A stretch of 64,000 nt of DNA from Terriglobia bacterium. Its GTDB lineage: Bacteria > Acidobacteriota > Terriglobia > Bryobacterales > Bryobacteraceae. Made by a program: the position numbers and the translations under genes. The notes below the pieces were generated by a model that did no database searches, was not told the origin of the DNA, and saw only the letters and a list, made by a program, of their open reading frames with translations. Location: the NCBI GenBank assembly GCA_020073615.1, contig JAIQEX010000003.1, positions 62,001-126,000 of the forward strand, read 5' to 3'. How positions within the stretch are numbered: the stretch's first letter is position 1; each line of letters starts with the position of its first letter. Below are positions 27,497 through 36,245 of the stretch, piece after piece.

Positions 27497-28918
27497 ATGA
27501 CCAATGGGAAACCCCGCCGGATGACCTTCGGCGTGATCGTCGGGAACCGCGGGTTCTTTCCGGACCACCTGGCGCTGAGCGGGCGCTCGGAGATGCTGGC
27601 CACGCTCGAGAAGGCCGGTCACAATGCGGTGGCGGTGGGCCTGGACGAGACCAAGCACGGCGCGGTGGAGTCGCGCGCCGAAGCGGCACGCTGCGCCGAT
27701 CTGTTCAAGAAGAACCGCGACGCCATCGACGGCGTCATCGTGACCCTGCCCAATTTCGGCGACGAGCGCGCCATTGCCGACACCCTGCGCATGGCGGACC
27801 TGCATGTGCCCGTGCTGGTGCAGGCCACGCCCGATTCGCCCGGACGGATGACCATCCAGGACCGCCGCGACAGCTTCTGCGGCAAGATGTCGGCGTGCAA
27901 CAACCTGGCGCAGTACGGCATTCCCTACTCACTCACCACGCGCCACACCGAAGCCCCGGATTCGGACTTTTTCCGCCGCGACCTGCAGTGGTTCGCCGCC
28001 GTCTGCCGGGTGGTGCGAGGCTTGCATCGTCTGCGCATCGGGGCCATCGGGGCGCGCCCCGCGGCGTTCAACACGGTGCGCTACAGCGAAAAGATCCTGG
28101 AGGCCAACGGCATTTCCGTCGAGCCCATCGACCTGTCGGAGATCCTGGGCCGCATCGCGCGCATGGGCGATCAGGACCCGGCGGCGGTGGCCAAGCTCGA
28201 GGCCATTCAGCGCTACGTGCCCACCGGCAGCGTGCCCTCGGACGCGCTGCTCAAGATGGCCAAGCTGGGCGCGGTGATCGACCAGTGGATGGCGCAGACC
28301 GAGGTCGCCATCAGCGCGGTGCAGTGCTGGACCTCGCTCGAGGAGTTCTTCGGGGTGGTGCCGTGCACGGTGATGAGCATGATGAGCGAGAACCTGATGT
28401 CCAGCGCCTGCGAGGTGGATATCTGCGGCGTGGTGGGCATGCACGCCCTGCAACTGGCCTCGGGAACGCCCAGCGCGCTGCTCGACTGGAACAACAACTA
28501 CGGCGAAGATCCGGACAAGGCGGTCTGCTTCCATTGCAGCAACCTGCCCAAGCATTTTTTCCGCGAAGTGACCATGGACTTCCAGCAGATCATCGCCGGC
28601 ACGGTGGGCCGCGAGAATACCTACGGGACCTGCGTGGGGCGGGTGAAGAGCGGGCCCATGAGCTTCGCGCGTTTTTCCACCAACGACCGCGAGGGCACGA
28701 TGGCGGGCTACGTGGGCGAGGGCGAGTTCACCGACGATCCGCTGGAGACCTTCGGCGGCGCCGGCGTGGTGCGCATCCCTCGGCTGCAGGCGCTGCTGCG
28801 CTACATCTGCGAGCGCGGCTTCGAGCATCACGTGGCCGCCAACCTGGCGCCGGTTTCGGCGGCGGTGCACGAAGCCGCCACGCGTTATCTGGGCTGGAAT
28901 GTTGCGCAGCACCAGTGA
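27497..28918 (+). CDS. L-fucose/L-arabinose isomerase family protein
   Basis: A 473-residue aldose-ketose isomerase of the FucI/AraA-fold. The start FGVIVGNRGFFPDHLALSGR and the FCGKMSACNNLAQYGIPYSL segment are typical of the FucI-like branch. Metal-binding acidic residues are likely in EVDICGVVG and LDWNNNYGEDPD, with a histidine in CFHCSNLPKHFF. Known members interconvert L-fucose/fuculose or L-arabinose/ribulose with manganese. Since AraB and AraD follow with no fuculokinase or fuculose aldolase, I infer the pentose reaction here, with this enzyme standing in for AraA. Confidence 0.85.
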   Translation: MTNGKPRRMTFGVIVGNRGFFPDHLALSGRSEMLATLEKAGHNAVAVGLDETKHGAVESRAEAARCADLFKKNRDAIDGVIVTLPNFGDERAIADTLRMADLHVPVLVQATPDSPGRMTIQDRRDSFCGKMSACNNLAQYGIPYSLTTRHTEAPDSDFFRRDLQWFAAVCRVVRGLHRLRIGAIGARPAAFNTVRYSEKILEANGISVEPIDLSEILGRIARMGDQDPAAVAKLEAIQRYVPTGSVPSDALLKMAKLGAVIDQWMAQTEVAISAVQCWTSLEEFFGVVPCTVMSMMSENLMSSACEVDICGVVGMHALQLASGTPSALLDWNNNYGEDPDKAVCFHCSNLPKHFFREVTMDFQQIIAGTVGRENTYGTCVGRVKSGPMSFARFSTNDREGTMAGYVGEGEFTDDPLETFGGAGVVRIPRLQALLRYICERGFEHHVAANLAPVSAAVHEAATRYLGWNVAQHQ

Positions 28919-28925
28919 CCCTTCC

Positions 28926-30530
28926 ATGAGCATCGTGGCCGGCGTGGATTTCGGAACCCTGAGCGTGCGCGTCTCCATTTTCGACAGCGCCCGCGGCCGG
29001 CTGGGCGCGGGCGTGGCCGAATACCCGCTGTGCCGCAGGAAGGAAGATCCCGACCACGCCACGCAAAGCCACGCCGACCACATGAAGGCGCTCGCGCTGG
29101 CAACCCACCGCGCGCTCGAGGACGCGGCCGTGGGGGGCGGCGCGGTCGAGGCCATCGCGCTCGACACCACCGGCTCCAGCGTCGTCCCCGTGGACGCGCA
29201 TCTGGAGCCGATCGACGATTACTACCTGTGGTGCGACCATCGTGCCTGGAAGGAGGCCGCGGAGATCACCGCGGCCGCGCGCAGCCACGGGTTGCCGGCC
29301 ATCGACTGGTGTGGCGGCGTCTATTCCTCGGAGTGGGGATTCGCCAAGCTCCTGCACTGGCTGCGCCACAATCCGGAAAAGCGCGCCCGCTTCGCCACCG
29401 CGCTGGAGCACTGCGACATGGTGGCCGCCGTACTGTGCGGCATCGACCGCCCGGCCGAGGCGCCGCGCAGCGTCTGCGCCATGGGCCACAAGTGGATGTG
29501 GAACGCGGCCCTGGGCGGGCTGCCTTCGGAAGAATTCCTGACGGCCGTCGATCCGCTGCTGGCCGGAGTGCGCGGCAAGCTCGACGGCCGCTACCAGGCC
29601 TCGGATCGCATTGCCGGACACCTCGCTCCGGCGTGGGCAGCGAAGCTGGGGCTGCGCGCCGGCATCCCCATTCCGGTGGGCGCGTTCGACGCCCATTGGG
29701 ACGCCATCGGCGCCGGCGTCCGGCTGGGCGACGTGGTGAACGTGGTGGGCACCTCCACCTGCATCATCGCCATCAGCGAGAAGGCGGGACTGATCCCCGG
29801 CGTGTGCGGCGTGGTCGAAGGGTCGGTGGATCCCACGCGCACCGGCATCGAGGCGGGACTTTCCGCCACCGGCGATATCTTCGATGCCATTGCACGGCGC
29901 GCCGGCTCCACGGTTGCCGAACTTTCGCGCGGCCTGGAAAACTATCGCGGCGGCGAAACCGGCCTGCTGCGCCTCACCTGGGACAACGGCGACCGCACCG
30001 TGCTGGTGAACCCGGAACTGGGCGGCATCACGCTCGGCTGGCGCCTGACGCACACCGCGCAGGACGAGCTATTCGCCGCGATCGAAGGCACCGCGTTCCA
30101 CACCCGCGTGATCCTGGAGCGCATGGAGCGGCACGGCGTGCCGGTGGACCGCATCATCAACGGCGGCGGCATTCCGCAGAAGAACCCGGTGCTCAACCAG
30201 GTGTACGCCAGCGTGCTGGGGAAGCCGATCCTGGTGCCCAAAGGCGATGTCACCAGCCTGGGCTCGGCCATCTTCGCGTTTCTTGCCGCGGGGACGTTCC
30301 GCAGCATCGCCGAGGCGCAGGATGCGCTGTGTCCGGGCTACGATACCGTGCAGCCAGCGGCCGCCGATGCCGCAGCCTACCGGGAGCTGTACGCTCTCTA
30401 TCGCGAGCTCTACTTCGCGTTCGGCGAGCGCCGGAGCGATGCCGCACCGATGGGCGAGGTTCTGCCGGCGCTGCGCAGGATCGCCGCCCAGGCCAGGGGA
30501 GGGAAGAGTGCTGGAACCGCTGCGGACTGA
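28926..30530 (+). CDS. araB: ribulokinase
   Basis: A 534-residue FGGY sugar kinase closely resembling AraB: the ATP-fold start GVDFGTLSVRVSIFD, the long AraB-type substrate loop DDYYLWCDHRAWKEA, GGVYSSEWGFAKLLHW, and the C-terminal NGGGIPQKNPVLNQ adenosine motif. It phosphorylates L-ribulose at O5. I chose the internal ATG at 28926, seven bases after the isomerase stop; the longer reading would overlap that gene by 20 bases. Its 3' end overlaps the next gene by 23 bases. Confidence 0.92.
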   Translation: MSIVAGVDFGTLSVRVSIFDSARGRLGAGVAEYPLCRRKEDPDHATQSHADHMKALALATHRALEDAAVGGGAVEAIALDTTGSSVVPVDAHLEPIDDYYLWCDHRAWKEAAEITAAARSHGLPAIDWCGGVYSSEWGFAKLLHWLRHNPEKRARFATALEHCDMVAAVLCGIDRPAEAPRSVCAMGHKWMWNAALGGLPSEEFLTAVDPLLAGVRGKLDGRYQASDRIAGHLAPAWAAKLGLRAGIPIPVGAFDAHWDAIGAGVRLGDVVNVVGTSTCIIAISEKAGLIPGVCGVVEGSVDPTRTGIEAGLSATGDIFDAIARRAGSTVAELSRGLENYRGGETGLLRLTWDNGDRTVLVNPELGGITLGWRLTHTAQDELFAAIEGTAFHTRVILERMERHGVPVDRIINGGGIPQKNPVLNQVYASVLGKPILVPKGDVTSLGSAIFAFLAAGTFRSIAEAQDALCPGYDTVQPAAADAAAYRELYALYRELYFAFGERRSDAAPMGEVLPALRRIAAQARGGKSAGTAAD

Positions 30531-31203
30531 AGTCTGCGAAGCCAATCTGGAGCTGGTGCGGCGCGGCCTGGTGATCTATACGTTCGGCAACGCCAGCGGG
30601 ATTTCGCGCGAGCATGGCCTGATCGCGATCAAACCGAGCGGCGTGCCGTACGAGAAGATGACGCCGGCGGACATGGTGATCGCCGATCTGGACGGCCGCG
30701 TGGTGGAGGGCCGCCTGCGCCCGTCGTCGGACCTGGCCACGCACGTGGCGCTGTATCGCGCGTTCCCCTCTATCGGCGGCGTGGTGCACACCCACTCGCG
30801 CCACGCCACGGCCTGGGCGCAGGCCTGCCGCGAGATTCCCTGCTTCGGCACCACGCACGCCGACTACTTCCACGGCCCGGTGCCGGTGACCGCGCCGCTG
30901 ACGCCGGAGGAGATCGAGTCCGACTACGAAGCCAACACGGGCGTGGCGATCGTACGGCGCATGGAAGGGTGCGACCCGCTGTCGTGCCCGGCCTGCCTGG
31001 TGGCCGGACACGCTCCGTTCTGCTGGGGCCGATCGGCGGCCGAGGCGGCGCACACCGCGGTAATCGTGGAGGAACTGGCGGCCATGGCGTGGCAGACGCT
31101 GACGATCAATCCCGCCGCGCGCCCGATTTCCGATGCGTTGCGCGACAAGCATCACTTCCGCAAGCACGGCCCCGGGGCGACGTACGGGCAGACGGAGCGC
31201 TGA
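30508..31203 (+). CDS. araD: L-ribulose-5-phosphate 4-epimerase
   Basis: A 231-residue class II aldolase/epimerase. Zinc ligands are the histidines of VHTHSRHATAWAQA plus a late one; FGNASGISREHGLIAIKPSG binds phosphate; THADYFHGPVPVT is characteristic of AraD rather than fuculose aldolase. The GTG start at 30508 is set by a strong GGGGAGGG ribosome-binding site immediately upstream and lies inside araB. It yields D-xylulose 5-phosphate for the pentose phosphate pathway, completing the operon. The convergent HigA-like gene follows. Confidence 0.92.
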   Translation: MLEPLRTEVCEANLELVRRGLVIYTFGNASGISREHGLIAIKPSGVPYEKMTPADMVIADLDGRVVEGRLRPSSDLATHVALYRAFPSIGGVVHTHSRHATAWAQACREIPCFGTTHADYFHGPVPVTAPLTPEEIESDYEANTGVAIVRRMEGCDPLSCPACLVAGHAPFCWGRSAAEAAHTAVIVEELAAMAWQTLTINPAARPISDALRDKHHFRKHGPGATYGQTER

Positions 31204-31225
31204 AGCAGAGGCGTGGTCCCGTGAG

Positions 31226-31555
31226 TCATGCTGCGGCCGTGCGCCGCCGGACCTGTCTTTCGATCGTCTTCCATGACTTGTGCCGGGTCAGAAGCAATTC
31301 GTACTCTTTTTGAATATTCATCCAGAAATCGGCGCTCGTGCCGAAGTGCCGTGCCAGACGCAGTGCTGTATCGGCGGTGATCCCGCGGCGCTCGTTGACG
31401 ATCTGGCTGATACGGGTGACCGGCACGTGGAGTTCCAGAGCGAGGCCGTTGATCGAAATTCTCAGCGGCTTCATAAACTCCTCGCGGAGCATTTCGCCAG
31501 GGTGAACCGGAGGACGGGTGATAATCCAGCCGCCTTCAGGACGCATGATGCTCAT
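31226..31555 (-). CDS. higA: HigA-family antitoxin / VapI-type HTH regulator, orphan
   Basis: A 109-residue Xre-type DNA-binding protein. It has the standard HigA layout: HPGEMLREEFMKPLRISI, then the helix-turn-helix ALELHVPVTRISQIVNERRG, then TALRLARHFGTSADFWMNIQ. HigA normally represses its own operon and neutralises the HigB mRNA interferase encoded just upstream. Here the 15 bases upstream lead straight into the end of an ADOP permease, with no HigB. It may be a remnant or a stand-alone regulator. A later ATG (31546) is possible. Confidence 0.85.
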   Translation of the reverse strand: MSIMRPEGGWIITRPPVHPGEMLREEFMKPLRISINGLALELHVPVTRISQIVNERRGITADTALRLARHFGTSADFWMNIQKEYELLLTRHKSWKTIERQVRRRTAAA

Positions 31556-31570
31556 ATGTTCGCTCCCGCC

Positions 31571-33994
31571 TCAATCTCTCAGGGCGCGCACCGGATCGGT
31601 GCGCGTTGCCTTCCACGCCGGCAAGAAACATGCCGCCAGCGACGCTGCCGTCATTATCAGAAACGCCGCTGAGAATGCCAGCGGATCGCGCGGGCTGGTC
31701 CGGTACAGCAGATCGCCGAGCAGCCGCGTCAAACCCAAGGCGGCGCCCGCGCCCAGCAGCGCTCCGGCCAGGGTCAGCGCTACCCCGTGCGACATCACCA
31801 GCCACAACAGGTCCGGCGCGCGCGCGCCCAGTGCCATGCGCAGCCCCAGCTCGCGCGTGCTCTGCGAAACCGCGTACGACATCACGCCGTAGAGACCGAC
31901 TGCGGCCAGCACCAGCGCCAGTCCGCCGAAGATGCTCAGCAGGGTCATCGCGGCGCGCTGCGTCCAGCTCATTCGATCCACCTGCTGGCGCATGGTGATC
32001 ACCTCGCTGGGCGCGAGATTCGCGTCCAGCGCGTGGATCTCGCGCGCCAGCAGTCGGGCGACGGTGGCCAGCCCCAGCGTGCTGCGGACAAATAGAGTGG
32101 CGCCGCGCTGGCTCTGGCGCATCGGCACGTAGAAAAACGGCTTCGCCGTCTCCGCCAGGGTTCGGTACTTGGATACTTTCGCCACGCCGGCCACTCGCAG
32201 CCAGCGCCCCTTCACCTGCAGCCGCTCGCCGACCGGGTCCTGGCCACGCCAGTATTGCGCCGCCATGGCCTCGTTGACCACCGCCACCGGCGGCGCCGTC
32301 TCGTTGTCGGCGCGCGTGAACTCGCGTCCCGAGACCAGCGGAATCCCCAAGGTTGCCAGATAGCCGGGGCCGACCTCGTTGTAATCCGCCGTCGGCTGCT
32401 CGCCGGGCGGGCTGTCGTAGCCCTCCACCGCGATCGGCGCGCTCGAATAACCGATATACGTGAACGGCCGGATGCGCGAGAAGGCCACAGCTTCGACACC
32501 GGTCACGCCGCGGAAACGATCCACCAGCTCATCCTCGAAATTCAGCGCACGCAGCGTGTCGTAACCGGCGCTGGCGAAATCGATCGAGCTCGTCACCAGG
32601 CTGCCCGCGGCAAAGCCCGGGCTGGTATTCTGAATCTCCCGCACGCTGCGCGCCAGCAGCGCCGTGCCCGCGAGCAGTACAAAGCTCAGCGCCACCTGCG
32701 CCAGCACCAGCCCGGAGCGCACATAAGTCTTGCCATATCCACCGATCACTCCGCCCGATTCCGCCTTCAATCCGCCGGCCAGGTCGATCCGGCCCACCTG
32801 CAGCGCGGGAATCAATCCCAGGAGCAGCGCTGAAAACAGGCATACGCCGGCGCTCAACGCCATCACCCGCCAATCGATTTCCGCCGGCAGGTTCACGGTG
32901 ACGCCCGGCGCCGTCGGCCGCAGCAGCACGATGAGATTGCGGCACCAGTAGGCGACCAGGAATCCGCCGGTCACCGCGATGGACGAGAGCACCAAGCCTT
33001 CGGTGAGCAGTTGCTTCACCAGGCGTGCCCGTCCCGCCCCAACCGACAACCGGATGGTCATCTCCTGCCGCCGCGCGAAACTCCGGACCAGCAGCAGATT
33101 GCCCACGTTCGCGCACGCAATCAACAGAACGAAGACGGCCACCACCATGGAGATGCGGAGCGTCGGCAGCAGCGTGCCCGCGTTGTTGAACGGCGTCGCC
33201 CACAGTGGGTACAGCTTGAACTCCCGCCCGCGATTGGTCCTGGGATATTCGTTCTCCAGCCGAAGGGCCACCGCCGACACCTCGGCCTGCGCCTGCTCAA
33301 TGGTGACCCCGGGCTTGAGGCGCGCGAATCCCTCCACCCAGCGCGCGCCACGGTTCTCCAGCTTATAGTCGCCGCCGGTGAACAGCGATTCCATCGACGC
33401 CGGCACCCAAAACTGGAACGAGTAGCCCACGAACGTGCCGTAAAATCCCTCCGGAGCCACTCCGATGATGGTGTGCTTCACGCCGTTCAGCATTTGGATC
33501 CTGCCGATGATGTTCGGGTCGCCGTGGTAGCGGTCCTGCCAGGCCTGGTAGGCGATGACCGCGACCGGATGCGCGTTCAGTCCGGCCTCGTCGGCCGGCT
33601 CAAATCCGCGCCCCAAAGCCGGGCGCACGCCGATGGCGTCGAAGTAATTCGCCGAAACCACGCTCCCGGTGGCCACCTCGGCGCGATCGCCGATGCTCAG
33701 CGTGGCGCCGAAGATGCGGTCGCCGATGAACGTCTCGATGAGCCTGCAAGTCTTCTGGAGATCCTGGAAATCCGGCCAGGAAACGTCGGTCCGCGTCCCC
33801 CGATGCAATCCGCCGACCGCCACCAGCCGGTCCTGATTCTGCACGAGTGGAAACGGCCGCAGCAGAATCCCTTCGATCCAACTGAAGACCGCAGTGGTCG
33901 CGCCGATTCCCAGCGTGAGGCAGAGAATGGCGAGTATCGAAAAGCCCGGACTGCGCCGCAGCATCCGGAGTGCAAGGCGTAGGTCGTGAAGCAT
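31571..33994 (-). CDS. ADOP-family ABC-type permease (MacB/FtsX-like)
   Basis: An 807-residue membrane protein of the acidobacterial duplicated orphan permease type. The start LHDLRLALRMLRRSPGFS and first helix FSILAILCLTLGIGATTAVFSWI lead to a MacB periplasmic domain and an FtsX domain, then a second copy of both (QVALSFVLLAGTALLARSV; MTLLSIFGGLALVLAAVGLYGVMSYAVSQ), ending ARALRD-like as PVRALRD. No ATPase gene lies beside it. I placed the start at the internal ATG, because the preceding 19 codons lack the family sequence. Export or mechanotransmission is inferred from the family. Confidence 0.9.
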   Translation of the reverse strand: MLHDLRLALRMLRRSPGFSILAILCLTLGIGATTAVFSWIEGILLRPFPLVQNQDRLVAVGGLHRGTRTDVSWPDFQDLQKTCRLIETFIGDRIFGATLSIGDRAEVATGSVVSANYFDAIGVRPALGRGFEPADEAGLNAHPVAVIAYQAWQDRYHGDPNIIGRIQMLNGVKHTIIGVAPEGFYGTFVGYSFQFWVPASMESLFTGGDYKLENRGARWVEGFARLKPGVTIEQAQAEVSAVALRLENEYPRTNRGREFKLYPLWATPFNNAGTLLPTLRISMVVAVFVLLIACANVGNLLLVRSFARRQEMTIRLSVGAGRARLVKQLLTEGLVLSSIAVTGGFLVAYWCRNLIVLLRPTAPGVTVNLPAEIDWRVMALSAGVCLFSALLLGLIPALQVGRIDLAGGLKAESGGVIGGYGKTYVRSGLVLAQVALSFVLLAGTALLARSVREIQNTSPGFAAGSLVTSSIDFASAGYDTLRALNFEDELVDRFRGVTGVEAVAFSRIRPFTYIGYSSAPIAVEGYDSPPGEQPTADYNEVGPGYLATLGIPLVSGREFTRADNETAPPVAVVNEAMAAQYWRGQDPVGERLQVKGRWLRVAGVAKVSKYRTLAETAKPFFYVPMRQSQRGATLFVRSTLGLATVARLLAREIHALDANLAPSEVITMRQQVDRMSWTQRAAMTLLSIFGGLALVLAAVGLYGVMSYAVSQSTRELGLRMALGARAPDLLWLVMSHGVALTLAGALLGAGAALGLTRLLGDLLYRTSPRDPLAFSAAFLIMTAASLAACFLPAWKATRTDPVRALRD

Positions 33995-34320
33995 ACCGGG
34001 ATATGGACGTGCACCGTGGCCGATCGTCACGAGAACCGGGAACCGCGGCAAGCATGGCTGGCGCCTCGGGGAGTTGCCTTACCGCACGCGCCACATCACC
34101 ACGCCGTGCGCCGGCACGCTGGCCATCTGCGCCGGGCCCTCGATATTCTGGTCCTTGTGAGTCCACAGGTCAATTCCAGGGCTGCGCCTGGGTTCGGCAC
34201 GCCTACACGCATTCACGTGGCTGTTTGTCGCCATGGTGGAATTCGGCCTCCTCGTGGTCCAGATACGGCAATCTGGAGGGTTGCCAAGCCGCGATAATGT
34301 GAGCGGCTTGCATCCGGGAA
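33995..34320. other. non-coding stretch with a decayed alpha-galactosidase tail
   Basis: No intact gene is present. The only recognisable content is the minus-strand segment 34072-34171, which encodes a degraded copy of the last 30 residues of the GH27 alpha-galactosidase found at 35102 (DLWTHKDQNIEGPAQMASVP, ending GVVMWRVR and a stop). The rest shows no codon bias and probably carries the permease promoter. Confidence 0.6.
34072..34171. repeat. 100-bp direct repeat, copy 1
   Basis: This segment aligns without gaps to 35095-35194, with seven mismatches in 100 bases. On the minus strand it encodes the terminal residues of a GH27 alpha-galactosidase. It lies downstream of the HNH pair, the other copy upstream, so the two copies bracket that cassette. 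Confidence 0.85.
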
Positions 34321-34739
34321 TTATGTCGTATACAACCCTTCCAGCCAAAGCTCGTAACGGACCATCTGCCTCATTTCCTCATTCAGCCCAAGTACCCGGA
34401 CCGTCGCGCGTCCTACCGGTGTCAGCCCCCTGATCTCGACACCGAGCCGCATGAGGGTGCCAATGTGTGCAGGAAAATGTTCCGGCCAGGAGTCCTTGCG
34501 CGGATGAAAGAGCGCCGCGATATGCCCGGTCTCCGGATCGATTCCCGACAAGTTGGAACCTTTTTTCAGATTGCAGTTCCAACAGACGAATGCAAGATTG
34601 TCAATGCTCGTCGCTCCACCGTGTTGCCTGGCCACAATGTGTTCCATGTGGAATCCGCGGCGGAACGCCGCTTGCGGCAGGAGCAATACTAGCAGCGATT
34701 GCCGGCGCGCCGCCGGACGGTCTCATCCGGCTCGCTCAT
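34321..34739 (-). pseudogene. HNH endonuclease, broken by a stop and a frameshift
   Basis: The ATG at 34739 overlaps the stop of the upstream 93-residue gene (ATGA). The frame reads MSEPDETVRRRAGNRC, then TAG where a glutamate codon (GAG) is expected in the C-x-Y-C zinc pair, then YC. One base is missing after that cysteine, which moves the rest, LLPQAAFRRGFHMEHIVA, into another frame. The remaining 121 residues are a good HNH nuclease: FHMEHIVARQHGG, SIDNLAFVCWNCNLKKG and GIDPETG. The catalytic core is intact but cannot be reached by normal translation. A TTG at 34686 could give an N-truncated product lacking one zinc pair. Sequencing error cannot be excluded. Confidence 0.75.
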
Positions 34740-35017
34740 TCCGGCTGCTGCAAGATCTGACGGGCCTTCGACTGCCAGTACGCGAGGAGATCATTGATAT
34801 TGACGTAAGCTTCCAGCTCAGCTTCTTCCTCGCCGGTCAGTTCACCTTCATTGGCTCGGAGATTCAGCTCTTCAATACGGGCCGCATCCGCTTCGGGGAA
34901 GTCGAAAGCCAAAACGCTTTCCGCGAGCGCCGGAGTCATCCCACCTCCGGGCAAATCGAACACCCGGAGCAATACCTCAGCGTGCGGCTTGGCGCTAAAT
35001 CTGAAACCCGCCATCAT
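34736..35017 (-). CDS. 93-residue protein coupled to HNH gene, unknown function
   Basis: A small acidic protein. The first half resembles a compact beta segment (FRFSAKPHAEVLLRVFDLPG), and the second is strongly helical and acidic (ARIEELNLRANEGELTGEEE, then LEAYVNINDLLAYWQSKARQ). Its stop overlaps the HNH start as ATGA. Such short acidic helical proteins are often found directly before HNH genes in cyanobacteria and Acidobacteria, possibly as a partner or inhibitor, but no function is established. Two ATG codons in a row mark the start. Confidence 0.65.
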   Translation of the reverse strand: MMAGFRFSAKPHAEVLLRVFDLPGGGMTPALAESVLAFDFPEADAARIEELNLRANEGELTGEEEAELEAYVNINDLLAYWQSKARQILQQPE

Positions 35018-35078
35018 TCTATTTTACGCCTGCGAGAAAGCGCAGCCGCTCCGGCGGCCGGGGCACGCCTTAAACCGC

Positions 35079-35096
35079 CTGCCAGGCCGCTGGCAG
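35079..35096. terminator. small hairpin downstream of the alpha-galactosidase relic
   Basis: CTGCCAG / CTGGCAG form a 7-bp stem with a four-base loop, just past the end of the degraded GH27 gene and just before the 93-residue gene. It may be the old terminator of the galactosidase gene. There is no U-run. Confidence 0.4.
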
Positions 35097-35194
35097 TTGC
35101 CTTACCGCACGCGCCACAGCACCACGCCGTGCGCCGGTACGCTGGCCGTCTGCGCCGGGCCCTGGAAATTCTCGTCCTTGTGAGCCCACAGGTC
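35095..35194. repeat. 100-bp direct repeat, copy 2
   Basis: Partner of 34072-34171 (93 of 100 bases equal, no gaps, offset 1023 bases). This copy is still joined to the rest of the GH27 relic, so it is the original tail; copy 1 is the detached duplicate. Confidence 0.85.
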
Positions 35195-36238
35195 CCGCGC
35201 GCGCGATGGGGTCTTCATGCCCAGGTCCGACCATCTCACGGTCATGCGGGATTCGGCCGCGCCGCGGTTGAATAGCGCCACCGCGCGGTCGCCGCCATCC
35301 AGTTCGCGCACCCGGACTTCCTGGTCCCCGGATTTCCAGGCGCGCGTTCCCTGCCCGCCAGCAGGGGCGCGGCGAGTATCAACCACAGGCTCATGTGCGT
35401 CCGGAACTCGTCGTCTTTCATGCCTCCGTTGCCGATTTCGAGCATGTCCGGATCGTTCCAGTGCCCGGGTTTGGCCCACGGCGCGAGGCCGTTCTGGTTG
35501 AACCCGATGCCCGCCATGGAGTCCCAGGCGTCGCGGATATCGCCGGTGGTGCGCCACAGGGCCGCCCACCTCCGGCCCCCACTGCCACACCTCCGCGGCG
35601 CCGTACTGTCACAGGCTGTAAACCATGGGCCGCCCGGCGGCGCGCAGGGCATCGCCCATCTTCTGGTAGACCGGCTGCATCTCTTCGTCGGTGTAGAGAT
35701 TGAGTGCGGCGCACCAGTCGTATTTCAAATAGTCGATGCCCCAGGCGGCGTAGGTGCGCGCGTCCTGCTCTTCGTGCGCGTAGCTGCCTTCGTAGCCCGC
35801 GCAGGTGTTCGGCCCCGGCGAGGAATAGATCCCAATCTTGAGACCCTTGCCGTGGACGTAATCGGCGAGCGCCTTCAGATCGGGAAACTTCCTGTTGGAG
35901 CGAATATTCCCCTGGGCATCGCGCTCGCCTTCCCACGTGTCGTCGATGTTGATATAGAGGTAGCCCGCGTCTTTCATGCCATTGGAGGCCATGGCGCCGG
36001 CCATTCCGCAGCATCCGGGCGCCGGCGCGTGCCGATGCGCAACTCGCCGCCCGCCAGTTTTCCTTCGTATTTCACCAGCCGTTCCTTGTGCCCGGTATCC
36101 ATCAGGCTGCCGGTGATGGTGAAGCCGTCCGCGCCGCCGGTGCTCTCCTCGATGGTGTAGTAGAACTGCGTCTCCCGGATATGGGCCGGTAATGCGCGGT
36201 CCGTCCTGCTTCAGATCGAACAGTGCACGCTTGGGCAT
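35102..36238 (-). pseudogene. GH27 alpha-galactosidase, multiply disrupted
   Basis: The family signatures lie in order on one strand but in different frames. An N-terminal beta domain (QFYYTIEESTGGADGFTITG) is reached only after a frameshift near 36180. Then come ASNGMKDAGYLYINIDDTW, the nucleophile in DYLKYDWCAA and MVYSL. There a TGC cysteine codon has become TGA (35609-35611), and reading continues in frame as QYGAAEVWQWGPEVGG. Another frameshift follows before the acid/base motif GHWNDPDMLEIGNGG. A deletion plus shift near 35350 removes the stretch after APLLAG, and the tail ends GVVLWRVR. The 5' end is also lost against the VWFA gene. Confidence 0.85.
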
Positions 36239-36245
36239 CCCTCCA

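Noticed and set aside
31556-31570. A HigB toxin gene upstream of the HigA-like gene
   Set aside because: Only 15 bases separate it from the permease stop; no HigB-like frame on either strand nearby.
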